NCBI GenBank assembly: GCA_013396655.1
Contig: WBMV01002663.1
Span: forward strand, 502,277-566,276
Length of the DNA stretch: 64,000 nt
DNA from: Campylorhamphus procurvoides
Lineage: Eukaryota; Chordata; Aves; Passeriformes; Dendrocolaptidae
Direction of reading: 5' to 3'
Below the pieces are notes generated by a model, which did no database searches, was not told the DNA's origin, and was given only the letters and a program-made list of their open reading frames with translations. Made by a program: the position numbers and the translations under genes. Of this stretch, positions 21,060 to 33,439 are shown in pieces (the stretch's first letter is position 1; each line of letters opens with the position of its first letter).

Positions 21060-24000
21060 ATGGCGAGATGGCTGCCTCGTTCCACCGACCTGACCCGCTT
21101 CTGCCAGAAACTCAGCCGAGTGAAGACCCTGGAGGATGACATGATGCAGACATCCTTCAACAGATGCCTTTCCACCATTGACTTGACGCTGCTGGGCATT
21201 GGGGGCATGGTGGGCTCTGGGCTGTATGTCCTCACGGGTACTGTGGCCAAGGAAATCGCTGGTCCTGCTATCATTGTCTCTTTCATCATTGCTGGCTTTG
21301 CCTCACTCCTGGCTGCTCTCTGCTATGCTGAGTTTGGAGCCCGTGTGCCCAAGACAGGTTCTGCCTACATGTTCACCTATGTGTCCGTGGGTGAGATCTG
21401 GGCCTTCCTCATCGGCTGGAATGTGCTGCTGGAGTATATGATCGGGGGGGCCGCGGTGGCCCGGGCCTGGAGTGGCTATCTGGACTCCATCTTCAACCAC
21501 AAGATCAAGAACTTCACTGAGACACATGTGGGTGCCTGGCAGGTGCCATTCCTGGCCCGTTACCCAGACTTCCTGGCAGCCGCCATCCTGCTGGTAGCTA
21601 CTGCCTTCATCTCCTTTGGAGCCAAAGTGTCCTCCTGGCTCAACCATGTCTTCTCGGCTATCAGCATGGGTGTCATCCTCTTCATCCTCATCATGGGCTT
21701 TGTCCTTGCACAGCCCAAGAACTGGAGCACCCAGGAGGGTGGCTTCGCCCCGTATGGGCTGTCAGGTATCATGGCTGGCACAGCCACCTGCTTCTATGCC
21801 TTCGTGGGCTTCGATGTCATCGCGGCCTCCAGTGAAGAGGCCAGGAACCCGCAGACGGCTGTCCCCAGGGCCATCGCTTTCTCCTTGGGACTGGCCACTG
21901 GTGCCTACATCCTGGTGTCAGTTGTGCTGACACTAATGGTGCCCTGGCACTCACTGGACCCTGATTCTGCCCTGGCTGATGCATTCTATAGAAGGGGCTA
22001 TGCCTGGGCAGGCTTTCTGGTGGCTGCTGGCTCCATCTGCGGTGAGTACAGGCAGTGGTGGTGGGAGCTGCCTGCCCCACTCACCATGGGGGCTGGGAAC
22101 ACCACCCAGTTTGGGTTTGGGTCTGATGGGGTCTTCCTTCTGCCTGTCCCTCAGCAATGAACACGGTTCTGTTGAGCAACCTCTTCTCCCTGCCACGCAT
22201 TGTCTACGCCATGGCCGAGGATGGGCTCTTCTTTCAGATCTTCTCCCAAGTGCATCCCCGCACACAAGTGCCTGTCGTCGGCATCGTGGTCTTCGGGCTG
22301 CTCATGGCCCTACTCGCTCTCATCTTTGACCTGGAGGCCCTGGTGCAGTTCCTGTCCATTGGCACACTGCTGGCATACACCTTCGTGGCTGCAAGCATCA
22401 TTGTCCTGCGCTTCCAGCAGCAGAAGGTGGATGTCCCCACACCTGCAGCCGGTGGCCAGCCCAACCCTGAGCCCCATGAGGGTCCATCCAGTGGTGAGCT
22501 GAAGGAGTACGAGTCCTTCTCTGACAAGCTGCAGCTGGTGGACAGGGACAAGAGCAAAGAGCAGCGAGAGCCGGGACAGCTGAAGGCAATGTTTGAGCCC
22601 TACCTGGAGTTCCTCAGCGACTTCTACCCGGGTGAGGTGGTCACAGTAGCCGTGGTGACCCTGATGGTGTCTGCCATCTGCCTTTGCTCCATCTTGGTGT
22701 TCGGCAACACCCACCTCCACCTGCCCACCTGGAGCTACTCCCTACTGCTGATCCTTTTCAGCCTGGGCTTCCTGCTCAGCCTCCTCCTCATCTGGGCACA
22801 TGAGCAGCAGCGCAGCACACAGACCTTCCAGGTATGCCTGGGGTCCAGGTAGGGACAGTCCCTCTGCAGGGGTCGGCGGGGTTGGAACGGCTCTGTTGGA
22901 CCCACAGGGGGCCCAGGCACAGCCTGCACTGTTACTCTCTGTGCTCACTGGCTCCCAGGAGGGGACATCCTCAGCAGCTCTATGTCAATCCCATGGGATC
23001 GCTCCTGCCCACCCTGAGTTCCCTCCTCTGCATGCCCACAACCCCTCTGCTCCCCTCCTGCCTGTCCCAGCTGCTTACTTTGGCTGCCTTTCAACTATGT
23101 GACGAAGCTCATCTTCAGCCTCTGAATCTCTTCTGTGTCTCCTGTGCTCCCTGTTTCCTGTTTTCAGCTCATCTGAGCCCTAAGGTGATCAACACAGCCA
23201 TGTGGATGGTCACACCAGTGGTGACGCCACCTCCCTGCCATGTGGCTGCCCTGACTCCTCCAGCAAGGACCACGTTGGCTCTGGATCATGCTGGGAGTTT
23301 GTTTGGTCTTTATCGTGATGCCTATGCTGACCCTGCCAGCCTGGCTCCTAGCTCCTGACTCCCTTTTGCCTGCTATTTTCCTTAAAAAAGTGCCACTTCT
23401 AGAAATTCCAGGGTGACAGTCCATTTGTCTCCCACGTTTATCTTTTGTCTCTTTGATTTTAAGGATGGGAAGTGTGGGTCTCACCCCTGCCTGCTCCTTT
23501 TCTCCTGCAGATCCCACTGGTACCCCTCTCACCAGCACTGAGCATTGTCCTCAACATATACCTGATGCTGAAGCTCAGCTACATGACATGGCTCCGCTTT
23601 GCAGTCTGGCTGCTGTTAGGTGAGTGCTCCTGTGGCAGCATGAGCCTCCAGGAGGGCAGTGGCTGCTCAGGGGAGGGGGAACCAGGCTTGTCCTAGCACC
23701 CACCAGCTGCTTCAGCAGCTGCTCTTCCCCTGTGAGGAGTCTTATGTCCTGTCCCTTTCTGCCTCTGGTTCCCCTTTAGAGATGCACGCCAAGGTCTCCC
23801 AGCATCTTCTTGAGCCTCTCTGGTTCCAGGAGTGTTACAGCTTGTTCCTGTTAAGTTTGGATCCTCCTTCAAGCCCTGGGCCAAAACCACCCCCTGCTCC
23901 CAAGGCAGCTCCCCAGGGCTCAGGAAGTCCTTCCCAGCAAGGGGTTTCCCTTTCCTAGGGACTGAGGGTGTTCCCCTTTTTCTTAACATGCTGCAGGATG

Positions 24001-24356
24001 CTTTTCCTCCTGCAAGCAGCTCACTTAAGCCACTGTGGTGCTTTGACTTGTGCTTCTCCGCCAGGATGCTGGCCACACCCCTGCCAGCTGCAAGGATGCT
24101 AGCCATGACTGTGCCAGTGGCCAGGCTGTGCTGAAGCTGCTACTGTCCCTGTCCCCCTGCAGGCCTGCTTGTCTACTTCGGCTACGGCATCTGGCACAGC
24201 AAGGAGAACCTGCGGGAGCTGCAGCCCCAGCGTGTCAGCGCCCGCTATGTTGTGTTCCCCAGCAGCAGTCTGGAGGAGAGGGTGCAGCCAGTTCAGCCCA
24301 GCTCCCAGCCCACCGCTGGGCTACCAGACACCGACACCAGTGACTGCAAGAGATGA
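21060..24356 (+). CDS. SLC7A4: SLC7A4, CAT-family amino acid transporter homologue (CAT-4)
   Basis: Multi-spanning membrane protein of the APC superfamily, CAT subfamily. Mammalian SLC7A4 has been reported not to transport cationic amino acids on its own, so the substrate is open. Four coding exons: 21060-22041, 22155-22831, 23511-23619 and 24163-24356, giving 654 codons including TGA (653 residues; human protein about 635). Phases match at each junction (1, 0, 1). Features: first-helix glycine motif LLGIGGMVGSGLYVLTG (about residue 42 on); SSEEARNPQTAVPRAI in the cytosolic loop (about 258-274); MNTVLLSNLFSLPRIVYAMA and DGLFFQIF at the start of exon 2; SIGTLLAYTFVAASIIVLRF; then a charged loop rich in Glu/Lys/Pro, three more membrane segments, and a polar Pro/Ser tail. 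The ATG overlaps 'ccaggATGGCG'; upstream sequence looks like 5' UTR. The very short introns suit a gene-dense avian chromosome. Confidence 0.95.
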
Positions 24357-26311
24357 CACCCTTGGGGATGGGGGCACCTGGTGATGAGAGCATCAGAACC
24401 CCCTCCCACAGTGAGACCAGAGACCCATCCCACTCCTCCTGGTCCCTATGACAGCAGAGCCAGCGGGGCTGCTCTGGCCGTGGGGCTCCATCCAGAGAGG
24501 ATGAGGGTGTTCACCCATCACTGCATGCTCCCCACAGAGCGTGGAGCGCCTGACTCCTGCCCTTCCCATCCCCTGCATTCAGGAACTGGGTCTCAGCCCA
24601 GTGCCTGTCCTGCCCATGAGGAGCCATGTTCTTGTCATCTCTCCTTGAGCACACCCTGGCACTGTGCAGCACATTTCCCATCCACTGGCACATCCATGCA
24701 GCTGGGCATGCAGAGTTTCCCTGGGAACTGGAACAGGCAGCCCAGCACTGCCCATCCTGGCTCTCACCCTGTCAGCAGCTCTGACTGCAGCCCCCCTTCC
24801 TCCTGTGGAGCCCCCGTGCCTCCTTCAGAGTCCCTTCAGAAGGAGGCAGGACCCAGTCATGCATCCCCACAGGCCCATCCCTGCCATCCCCATCCCCAGG
24901 GTTGCTCTCCTCATAGGTTGGGATGGAGGGGCCCAAGGGTGGACAAGGTGGAGCAGGGACATGGCCAGAGTGGGTGGCCCAAGAAAGCCAGTGGAGGCTG
25001 GCAAAGCAGCAGCTCAACTGCATCTTCCCAGCCACTGGAATAATCTGTTTGGGGATGGGATGGGGGCCATGCCTGGTGATGGGAAAGCCAGGTTCCTGCC
25101 CCAGGCCTGAGTGGTGTGTGGGTACTCAGGTCCCCCGATGTGTTGCCTTGTCCCTGGAAGTCCCCAGCAGGATCCCTGATCTGCCTTGAGCCAGTTCCCC
25201 GCTTCTCCTGCGCCCCAATAGCACCACCTGCCCCACCAGCAGGGGCTTAGCCCTCCATGACATTCCTCCCATGCTTTCTGGGGCTTGGGATGGACTCAGC
25301 AAGTGTTTTTCAGTATTGCCCCCTCCCCAGCAATCATCCCTGTGTTCTGGGGTTACCCCAGCTGTGAAGGTGTCATGGGTCTGCAGCAGCACTGTTGCAG
25401 CCACCTCAGGCTAGTTTGCCTGTGGGCAGTCCAAAGTGGAAGGGAAAGGGGTTTCAGCATGTTTTGGAAGTCAGTGGAGCATGAGGTTGCCAACCTGCCA
25501 GGCCTTGCAGCATGGACACTGCTCCATTTTTGTCCTCTGCATCCTGTGAGGAGCCAGGGACTGTGGATAAGCTGGTCCATTGCTTCTCACTGGCTAGTCT
25601 CTGGGAGTCCTAGGGGGGCTGTAGGGATTCTCAGTAGGGTATGCTGGCTCCTGGTGAACCCCTCTGCTGGCGCTGCTCCATGTCCCACCTCACCCTCGCA
25701 CTGCTGCCACTGGAGCAGCACGGCCCCACTGTGCTGTGGCCCTGTTTGGCACCTCTGTGTCGTGGCTTGTGAGCAACAGGCTGACTCAGTCACCCTCATA
25801 AACACTGTTTCTGCGATGGCTCTGGCTGGTTGTGCTCTGTGTGTCCCCAAGACTCCAGGTGGGAAGCTGCTCCCCAGCCGATGCTCAGGAAAGCCCTCAA
25901 AAAGTGTGGGGAAAGGGAGGATTGTCCCTGCTGCTACAGGGGTTCCAGTCACGAGGACAGGCTCCAGCCAGACCCATGGAAATGGGGACCCTGCAGGGCT
26001 GGGATGGGCTGGGTCTTGAGCATTACAGTACACAAATGTACTGATACTCACCCAGATGGGCCTGACCCCTCTGTGAGCAGCAGGGATGATACTGAGCAGT
26101 ACCTAGGCACGATCACTAAAGCTGCCCAGGGTTAGGAGCTGAAGGGATGGGTCAACTTGTGCAATTAATAGGAATTAAAGCATAGCCCACAGATACCCCC
26201 ATCCCCACCTGAGATAACAAAGTCCTTCTTCATTAAAAAAGCAAGTGTTCAACAGTCACCTGGGGAGACAGAGGCTGAACTCGGTTTAGCAACTCGGGTT
26301 TTAATCTTGGC

Positions 26312-26317
26312 AATAAA
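26312..26317 (+). terminator. Possible SLC7A4 polyadenylation signal
   Basis: The first canonical AATAAA I find downstream of SLC7A4, about 2 kb after the stop. ATTAAA variants occur near 26173 and 26231. Assignment is tentative. Confidence 0.25.
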
Positions 26318-28539
26318 TTCGTTGTCAGCTGGATAAAGGTGAGTAGACAGAACCTCAGGGCTACAAAGGAAAAGGGAGCCCAGCATGGGACTGAGGAAGG
26401 ACAGGAAGGTTCTCACAGAGTGGGACGGGCTGAGGGTCACAACATTTTAATCTGCCCCATGGAGGAAAGTCAATGGCAGTCACATATATGGGTTCTGCCA
26501 GCGGGGGATCTCAGTCAGCCTTTTAAGCTGGCAAAGACCAAAGAGTTGTTCAATGAGCCTCATAACCATTGATATTTAATCTACTTGAAAACATGCATTT
26601 GTAAAAATGCACAGAAATCGCTGTTAGGCCACAGCACACAAAGCCAGCGTGGGGACAGGGCTGGGAGGGAATTAAAGGATTAAAGTGTAATTCCCAGGTG
26701 CCTGGTAGGCCAGTGGGGCCTCTCAAGCACACTTGCGTTTGTTTTTTTTTTAGATAGGATTACAAAATTGGTTGGTTCATGTCTCATACACTATCCTACT
26801 GCAGTAATGTGCCCTGCACAAAATGTGTACTAACTGATTTTTGACTACTCATTACTGCACACAGAAAAAAAGGGAGGTGACAGCAGCCACTGGCACCCCA
26901 GCAGCTCTCCTGCAGGGATTTGTTCCTGATAATTCTATCAGCAGGGAAAAAAATAAATCCAAACTAAACAGCGCCAGCAGAGCTTTAAGATGGCAGCCTG
27001 TAATTGTGAAAGAAAATACTGTCTCTCCAGTCTGTACCTCCAATTCCAAACAAATTTAAAACCAAACCATCCCTGTGTGTAGCTCTCAGAACTCTGTTTC
27101 ATGGAGCTCCAGGAGCAGCCACTTGCTGCTTCCCTGTGGCTGATTATACACCCTTTTTCCAGTGCAGTATCTTTCTCCAAATTGTCTTAAAAGTATAAAT
27201 AAAGTCCTATTTTTGGGCAATGGTGTAATCAGGCTGCAGGAAATCAGTCTAGTTCCAGAGCTGCAGGGAAGTATGTGGGACAGTGCTGGAGCAGCCGGTG
27301 GTCTGGGAACCAGGAAGACCCTTAGGAACTGTGAGGCAGAAGCAGCTCGGGCACACGTGTTCCAGGCTGGGCTAAGAGGGTTAATGTGAGCCCTGGATGA
27401 TAATCCACAGACAGTGTGGGAGTGGGTAGGCAGCAGTCAGGGATGCCTGAGCCTTGCCAGTGATGATGCTAGACTGGGAAGACTGGGAGAGTAGCTAAAA
27501 GGACAATGCTGGTTTGTTGTGCCCTGGGAGGGGAGTTCCCACAAGGCAGGTGCAAGGGGACAAGGAGAAACGCAAATTCAGAGGGGAATAATGGGATTTG
27601 TACTAGAGAGAAAATTGATGCTGGGGTTGCCACCCAACCCCTTTAAACGTAGTGAGTGGCTGAGACTGCGGCCCTGAGCCTCAGCTCCGGGATGCTCCAG
27701 GGATGGCCACAAGGACTGAGGTCATGGTGATTTGGAGGTGTCAGGACACAGGATCACTGCTGCTGCCCTCACAGCCTTGAGGATGGGAGCTGTGGGAGCT
27801 GTTGCATGGGTAGCAGGAGTTGCAGGTGCATCCCAACATCGTGTCAGAGACAGTTTAATAAATGGAATAAGTAGTCACTGATGCCCGGGCATAGCTGAGC
27901 CCTCTCCATGCTGGAGGGAGGAAAAGAGGAGCCCCGAGCAGTGGAAGGGGATGGTGGGTTGGCACTCGAGAGAGCAGCTCCATGTCCTAATTAAATTACT
28001 TTCCCAGCCTTGTGTTCCTCCCCACTCCCCCTGGCTCTGAAAGCAGCACTGAAACACTGCAGCTCGGTGAGGCTGGCTGTAAGTAATCCTCTCATTATCC
28101 CTGCCATTCTCCCCTCCTCCTCCTGCAGATGCAGCCTCAGGGTTAGGTAAGCATCACCCTCCCACCAGCGGTGTGTCTGCTTCTACTGCCGGCTGGGGAA
28201 TGCAGGGCATTGAAAGATGGCACAGACCAAGATGGTCTTGTTCTCCCCTCATCCCTCCATGATGTGCTGGTGGTCGAGCACACACATCCACAAATCATTC
28301 CAGGAGTGTTGGTGCTGTGTTTCAGCAGTCCCTGCAGCCAGGCTGCTCTGGGGCCACGGTTCTTCCCTGTCTCATCACACTTTTCAAGGAGCTGTATAAA
28401 CAGGAATTGTGCAGGCCTGTCCCAGTGGCAGAGGCTCTGTTCCAACAACAGATGTATCTGCTGCATCCACTCTGGGGGCAAAGAAGGAAAAACCCATTTC
28501 CCCACATGTAACACACCACGCAGACACAAAACTGCAGAC

Positions 28540-28590
28540 ACAGGCCTCGGTGATCTTAGAGGTCTTTTTCAACTTTACAGATTCTATAAA
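28540..28590 (+). repeat. Short CR1 3'-end relic
   Basis: The string 'cctcggtgatcttagaggtc' followed by 'tttttcaactttacagattc' is the usual end of a CR1 3' UTR, about 50 bases. Confidence 0.5.
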
Positions 28591-30489
28591 AGGATAATAA
28601 ATGTCCCTCATGTGCACAGGAGACACGGCATGAAGCAATGGACTGAATCTGTCATGAGGAAGATTTAGGCAAGAGACCAGAAACACTTCCTGAGGCATTA
28701 ACCAGCTTGGCCAGAGGTTATGAAACGTCAGTGGTCCATCTGGTGCTGCAGCAAATAGCTCCTCTGGAGCCAGGATGGCTGATTTCTCATGATCCTGTGC
28801 TTCCCTTGCTAGACTAGAAGCATTTTAGAGCAGCACTGTGGGCTTCAAGCCTTGCTGGAACAAGAGCTAAGGCACCTCCGGGCATGGCAGTGTTCTCGAT
28901 ATCCTAAAGGAGATGAAATTTGTCAAGAAAAATGCTTGGAAAACACACCAAAAAAACCTTTTCTGGGTGGGGAAGCAGCTGGAGCCACACTGCAGGCTCT
29001 GCTGCCCAGCTCTGACTCCAAACCACACTTGTCAGTAGCTGCTACAGCTAAAACTTTGTGATCACCTATGTAACTTACACCAGGGGAGTTTCACATGGAA
29101 TCAGGCAGTGAGCTTCCCTGGAGTGGTAATGCTCATTTTCCAGAAACAATCAAGCAGCTGGAGCAGTCCCAGAGTGCTGCAGCAAAACAAGCTGGCAGAT
29201 CCTTCTGAGAGGTGATGGGAGCGCAAGGACAGTCAAGGCCTCAAAAGGCCTTGAGCAAAGTGAGAGCTGCTCAAGAATTTAGGAAAAAATACCATTAGTG
29301 GCAATCAGTATGGATTTGTGTAACCTTTATGTTTCGATGGGGAGAGGAGCCTGGAACGAGGCAGTAGTGCTGGTGTGCTATAGCACCTTCATGAGGCATC
29401 CAACTGCTGCCTAGCACTTTTGGAAGGAAAATTAAAAGGATGGATATGGGATTGACACTCAGACAAAAAGAAAAAAACTCAGTACTGGAACCATTGAGTC
29501 CCTCGTGAACAGGGGATTCAACAAGTATTCTGGTGAATTATTTCAAGATTAGTTCCCAATTTAAAGAGAACACAACTGAGTTTGAGGAAAGAGGAGCAGG
29601 GATTCCAGCTGGAGAGATCACCAGGTAAAGTTGGAATAACTGGTATAACAGAACTACCATTCTTGGTGTAACTCTCCACATGTTAATTTCTCACAACCTT
29701 TTGCAGCAGCTGCCAAAGCACATCAAATCCCTCCAACTTCCACCACAAAACCTGCTCTAGCTGCCTGCTCCCACTTCTCCAGGCACCCCTCATAGAGGGC
29801 AGATCCCACCTGTGCACAGAGCAGGTACACGCTCCGTTTCCCTCAGCCACCACCTGCTCTCATCAAACCCACAGGACAACTGGATGCTCAACATCCAGTG
29901 GCATTGCCCTGTAAAACACTGCTGGCTCACCTGGTGTTTTGGGGTTCCTAAATGATATGCTGACAGGTTTATTGGGCCTAAAACCACCCAGCTCTGACTC
30001 TGGTGACTACTGAATCCAGGTGTGTCAAGGCAGGGGCAAGTGGATCTTCTCCAACTGGTGAATAAAGACAGACTTAGGGTGTATTTTTTGATAGGATTTT
30101 AATTTGCATCTCTTCTTTGGATAGCATAGGAAGGGGTAGAGGCGCAAAGGACATAACAGAAACAATAAATGGTGATCAAATATTTTAAAATATAAGTACT
30201 TACACTTATTTAAATCAAGCCCTGTAAAGCTTCTATATTCAATACATGTCATTTTCATCTGGAGATCAAGGAGGTGTCAGGATGATTCTGACGTTTCCAG
30301 AGACAGCCCAGATTTACAGACCTTGCAACATACAAGAGACCACTCCAAATGGTGTGGACAGACAGGTGTGAGTCCAAGGTACAGGCTTGATTTATTGGAT
30401 ATGTAACTGTAAAATTATTTGCACATTTATAGGACAGACTTCATTAGGTAAATCATTTAATTATTTTCAAATAAAGAAAAGAAACCTTA

Positions 30490-30600
30490 CAGAATCACAG
30501 AATCATTTAGATTGGAAAACATCTCTAAGATTGAGTCCAATCATTAACCCAGCACTGCCTACTGACCACAAGCCTTAATGGCCCTTTTTAGCCTGAGAGG
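30490..30600 (-). repeat. CR1 LINE 3' end fragment
   Basis: Starts 'agaatcacagaatcatttag', then 'attggaaaacatctctaaga' and 'ttaacccagcactgcc'. This is the antisense 3' end of the CR1 subtype whose 3' UTR carries AACCCAGCACTGCC, also present at 46070. Confidence 0.75.
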
Positions 30601-32933
30601 CTGGAAAAACCATTTCTTACTTTAATGAGTAAAATTTTAGAAGAATAAAAACTGTATATAGACTACAAAACGATTTCTGCATTCATTTATCAATTAGAAA
30701 TTAACTGCAATGATTCAAAACATTCATTATAGTAATTTTGACTCTAAAAAAGGAAAAACTAGAAACATAGAAATGAAAACACACAGAATATGTCAATACA
30801 CTGAATGATTTTTCTCTCTCAGTTCCAAGGTCAGTATGATCCTGGGTCATAGATGGCTCTCAGACAGGCATAGGAACAAGGCCAACAGCACATCATGGCA
30901 TTCCCACTCATTTCAACAGATAAAGCTTCATGTGAGCTCTCAGAGTGTAAAAACAGGAGTGAAAACAATTCCCACCTCTAAGCCTTTGACCAAGGCAGCT
31001 GCCCTTCACTATGGAAATGGTTTCAGTTGATTTTAAGTTTCTTTAATCCAGTGTTTTCTGCTATTGCCGTTCCAAAAATTTTCCCAAATTAAAAATACAT
31101 GAAACCAAAGAGTTTTAAGAGTTAAAAGGAAGCTTGGGTTAGTTCAAGTATTTCTCTGCAACCGTATTACCTCTAGGAAATTAAAACTACAACATATATA
31201 TTTTTCTACCTCATTTACCACAAACCCAAAGCATAAGCTGCTGGGCAGTGAATCATCTGCATTCTGTGACCTCAGGTTGCCAGCATAGCAAAGACTGAAA
31301 ATCCAATCACATGACAGCGCTGAGGGCTGCTGCTCCTGCATGCAGCTGTGGCTGCCCAGCTCCTTCTCCAGCCCAGTGGAGCCTGAAAGCCTGCCCCAAG
31401 GAACGCCTTAGCTCCCACAGCCTCCTGCCAGCTGGTCATGCTGGCAAAGTTGGCAGCTCTGCTCTCTCTAACCCCTCCCAGAGCCCCTGAGAAACCAGAA
31501 TAGGTTTCCTCAGCAAATGTTCTGCAAGTGTCCAATAGGGCAGGAAAGAAATGAGGGTTCAACCAACACAGAAGAAAAGGAAACCATTGCTAGGCTTGAA
31601 GACCAGACATCTGGGGAGAAGTGTTGGACTGTGAAAGAAACGGGAGGTGAGGAGGACGGGGGTGGAGACAAGCAGCCACTGCAGTCTCCAAAGGTAAACA
31701 TGAGGAAAAAAAGCAGAATGGAACTGGGAAGGAACAAAGTGAATGGCTGATGTGCCCAGAAGTGAAAAGGATTAAGGCTATTTTCTTTCTTGTGAGCCAG
31801 AGAAACCCACTGAAGCCACAGAGGATGTCCAAGGAGGATGTTATAGCAGGTGAGATGTGTGAGGATTGAGGATTGTAAAGTAGTGGATGGGGAGGAGATG
31901 TTGAATTTTGCATGAACAACACAAACCAAGAAGAACATGGATCTGACATACCGCATGGGATGTGGCATGAGAGAGAAAAAGTTGGTATTTTCCTTTCTGA
32001 GTGTGTACCCATCACAGACAGTGCTGGAAGAAGAGGGATTTGGAGCCCAGCTGCAGGGTGAGACCAGGAGTAGGGAGATTTGTCAGTCTTCCTGCTGGAG
32101 ATACACACAGCTGGGGTTGCCCAAGAACAGCCATAGACAGAGAAGGTGAAGCCTGTGCCAGCAATGTGCAAAAAGGTGAGAAGTGTAAAGATTGAATGGT
32201 GAGGGCTGAGGGGTGAGCCATGACCTCAGGAGGTGTGTTCTGCACAAGTGGAGAGTCCGAAGGAAGGGATGGGGAGCTCCACACAGCACAGGTGAGCCTG
32301 GTGACTGCAGTGCAGATGAGGAGCAGGAACCCTGCAGGGAGCACGAACTCGGTTTCATCTCACCACAGGGCGTCATAGGAGTGCTGTGAGGACAGTGATG
32401 TGCGATGAAGTAACAGCTGCTTAAAATCAGGAGCCAAAGGAAAAGAGCGGAATGCAGTAACAAGGTTGAGACCAACAAGAAAAGAGTCAAAGTCAATAGC
32501 AAAGGGAGCCCCCAAAATATGCTGGCAAGGGTGGACATAAGTACAAGATTCCCCTTCAAAATAATTTCAAGCTTTGCTAGGAAAGCCAACACTGGATACA
32601 ATTGAAGTGATTCCATTTATGTTGTTAAAGGATTAATTTATCTTTCCCTAAAAATGATGAAAAACACTTCTGCTGTCACTATTCATGACGCAGAAGGAAA
32701 GAAAGGGCTGTGGCCCACTGTGCCCAACAATGTACCTCTGTGGGCATCACTTCTGCCTGGCAGACTGTGGGACACCGAGGAAAAGTGCCCTTTGGTGTAC
32801 TTACAGCTGCTCTGAATCCTGACCTTGACATTTAGGTCTGTATTGCTCCCAGCATCCTGCTGTCAGCGGGAATTCTGATTTCAAAAACGTTTACAGTTAA
32901 ACAGAAGCACGACCGTGCCCTTGTGATTACACA

Positions 32934-33012
32934 CCCGATCTAGCGGAAGGTGTTCCTACCCACGGCAGGGGGTGGAAAGAGTCGGGTATTCTGATCCTTT
33001 CCAATCCCGGCC
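32934..33012 (+). repeat. CR1 LINE 3' end relic upstream of P2RX6
   Basis: 'gatctagcggaaggtgttcc' through 'cacggcagggggtggaaaga' to 'attctgatcctttccaatcc' matches the CR1 3' end seen elsewhere in the window. It sits immediately before the GC-rich P2RX6 promoter. Confidence 0.6.
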
Positions 33013-33070
33013 ATCCCGCGCCGCCGTGACTGCCCAGGGCTCGGGGGGGGCCGGAGGGGCGGGGCCGGCG

Positions 33071-33346
33071 NNNNNNNNNNNNNNNNNNNNNNNNNNNNNN
33101 NNNNNNNNNNNNNNNNNNNNNNNNNNNNNNNNNNNNNNNNNNNNNNNNNNNNNNNNNNNNNNNNNNNNNNNNNNNNNNNNNNNNNNNNNNNNNNNNNNNN
33201 NNNNNNNNNNNNNNNNNNNNNNNNNNNNNNNNNNNNNNNNNNNNNNNNNNNNNNNNNNNNNNNNNNNNNNNNNNNNNNNNNNNNNNNNNNNNNNNNNNNN
33301 NNNNNNNNNNNNNNNNNNNNNNNNNNNNNNNNNNNNNNNNNNNNNN
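33071..33346. other. Assembly gap (276 N) in the P2RX6 promoter
   Basis: Unknown bases between GC-rich DNA and a CT-rich microsatellite, a context in which sequencing and assembly often fail. It probably hides the transcription start. Confidence 0.95.
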
Positions 33347-33394
33347 TCTCCTCTCTCCTCTCTCCTCTCTCCTCTCTCCTCTCTCCTCTCCTCT
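33347..33394. repeat. (TCTCC)n microsatellite at gap edge
   Basis: An almost perfect TCTCC pyrimidine tract of about 48 bases, ending about 45 bases before the P2RX6 ATG. It probably continues into the gap. Confidence 0.85.
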
Positions 33395-33439
33395 CCCGCA
33401 TCCACAGACCCGAGTCCGCCTTTTTCTCTCTCTGCCGCC

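Larger units (their letters stand above)
24357..33070. other. Intergenic stretch without a recognised gene
   Basis: Nearly 9 kb between SLC7A4 and P2RX6. The first 2 kb may be SLC7A4 3' UTR. The middle part (about 26-31 kb) is more AT-rich than the flanks and unique-looking. Small CR1 3' pieces lie at 28540-28590, 30490-30600 and 32934-33012. No open frame here resembles a known protein. AT-rich patches around 26570-26700 and 27980-28010 with homeodomain-type ATTAA words could be regulatory, but nothing specific is supported. Confidence 0.5.
33013..33439 (+). promoter_or_regulatory. GC-rich P2RX6 promoter region, interrupted by a gap
   Basis: CpG-rich sequence with a GGGGCGGGGCC Sp1-type box (33058-33068) lies just before the gap. 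After the gap comes a (TCTCC)n tract (33347-33394), then the start codon in a gccgccATG context. Promoter identity is inferred from position only. Confidence 0.5.

Noticed and set aside
28171..28668. 165-codon plus-strand frame
   Set aside because: No recognisable motif, ends in a CR1 tail relic, and a similar-length frame exists on the other strand.
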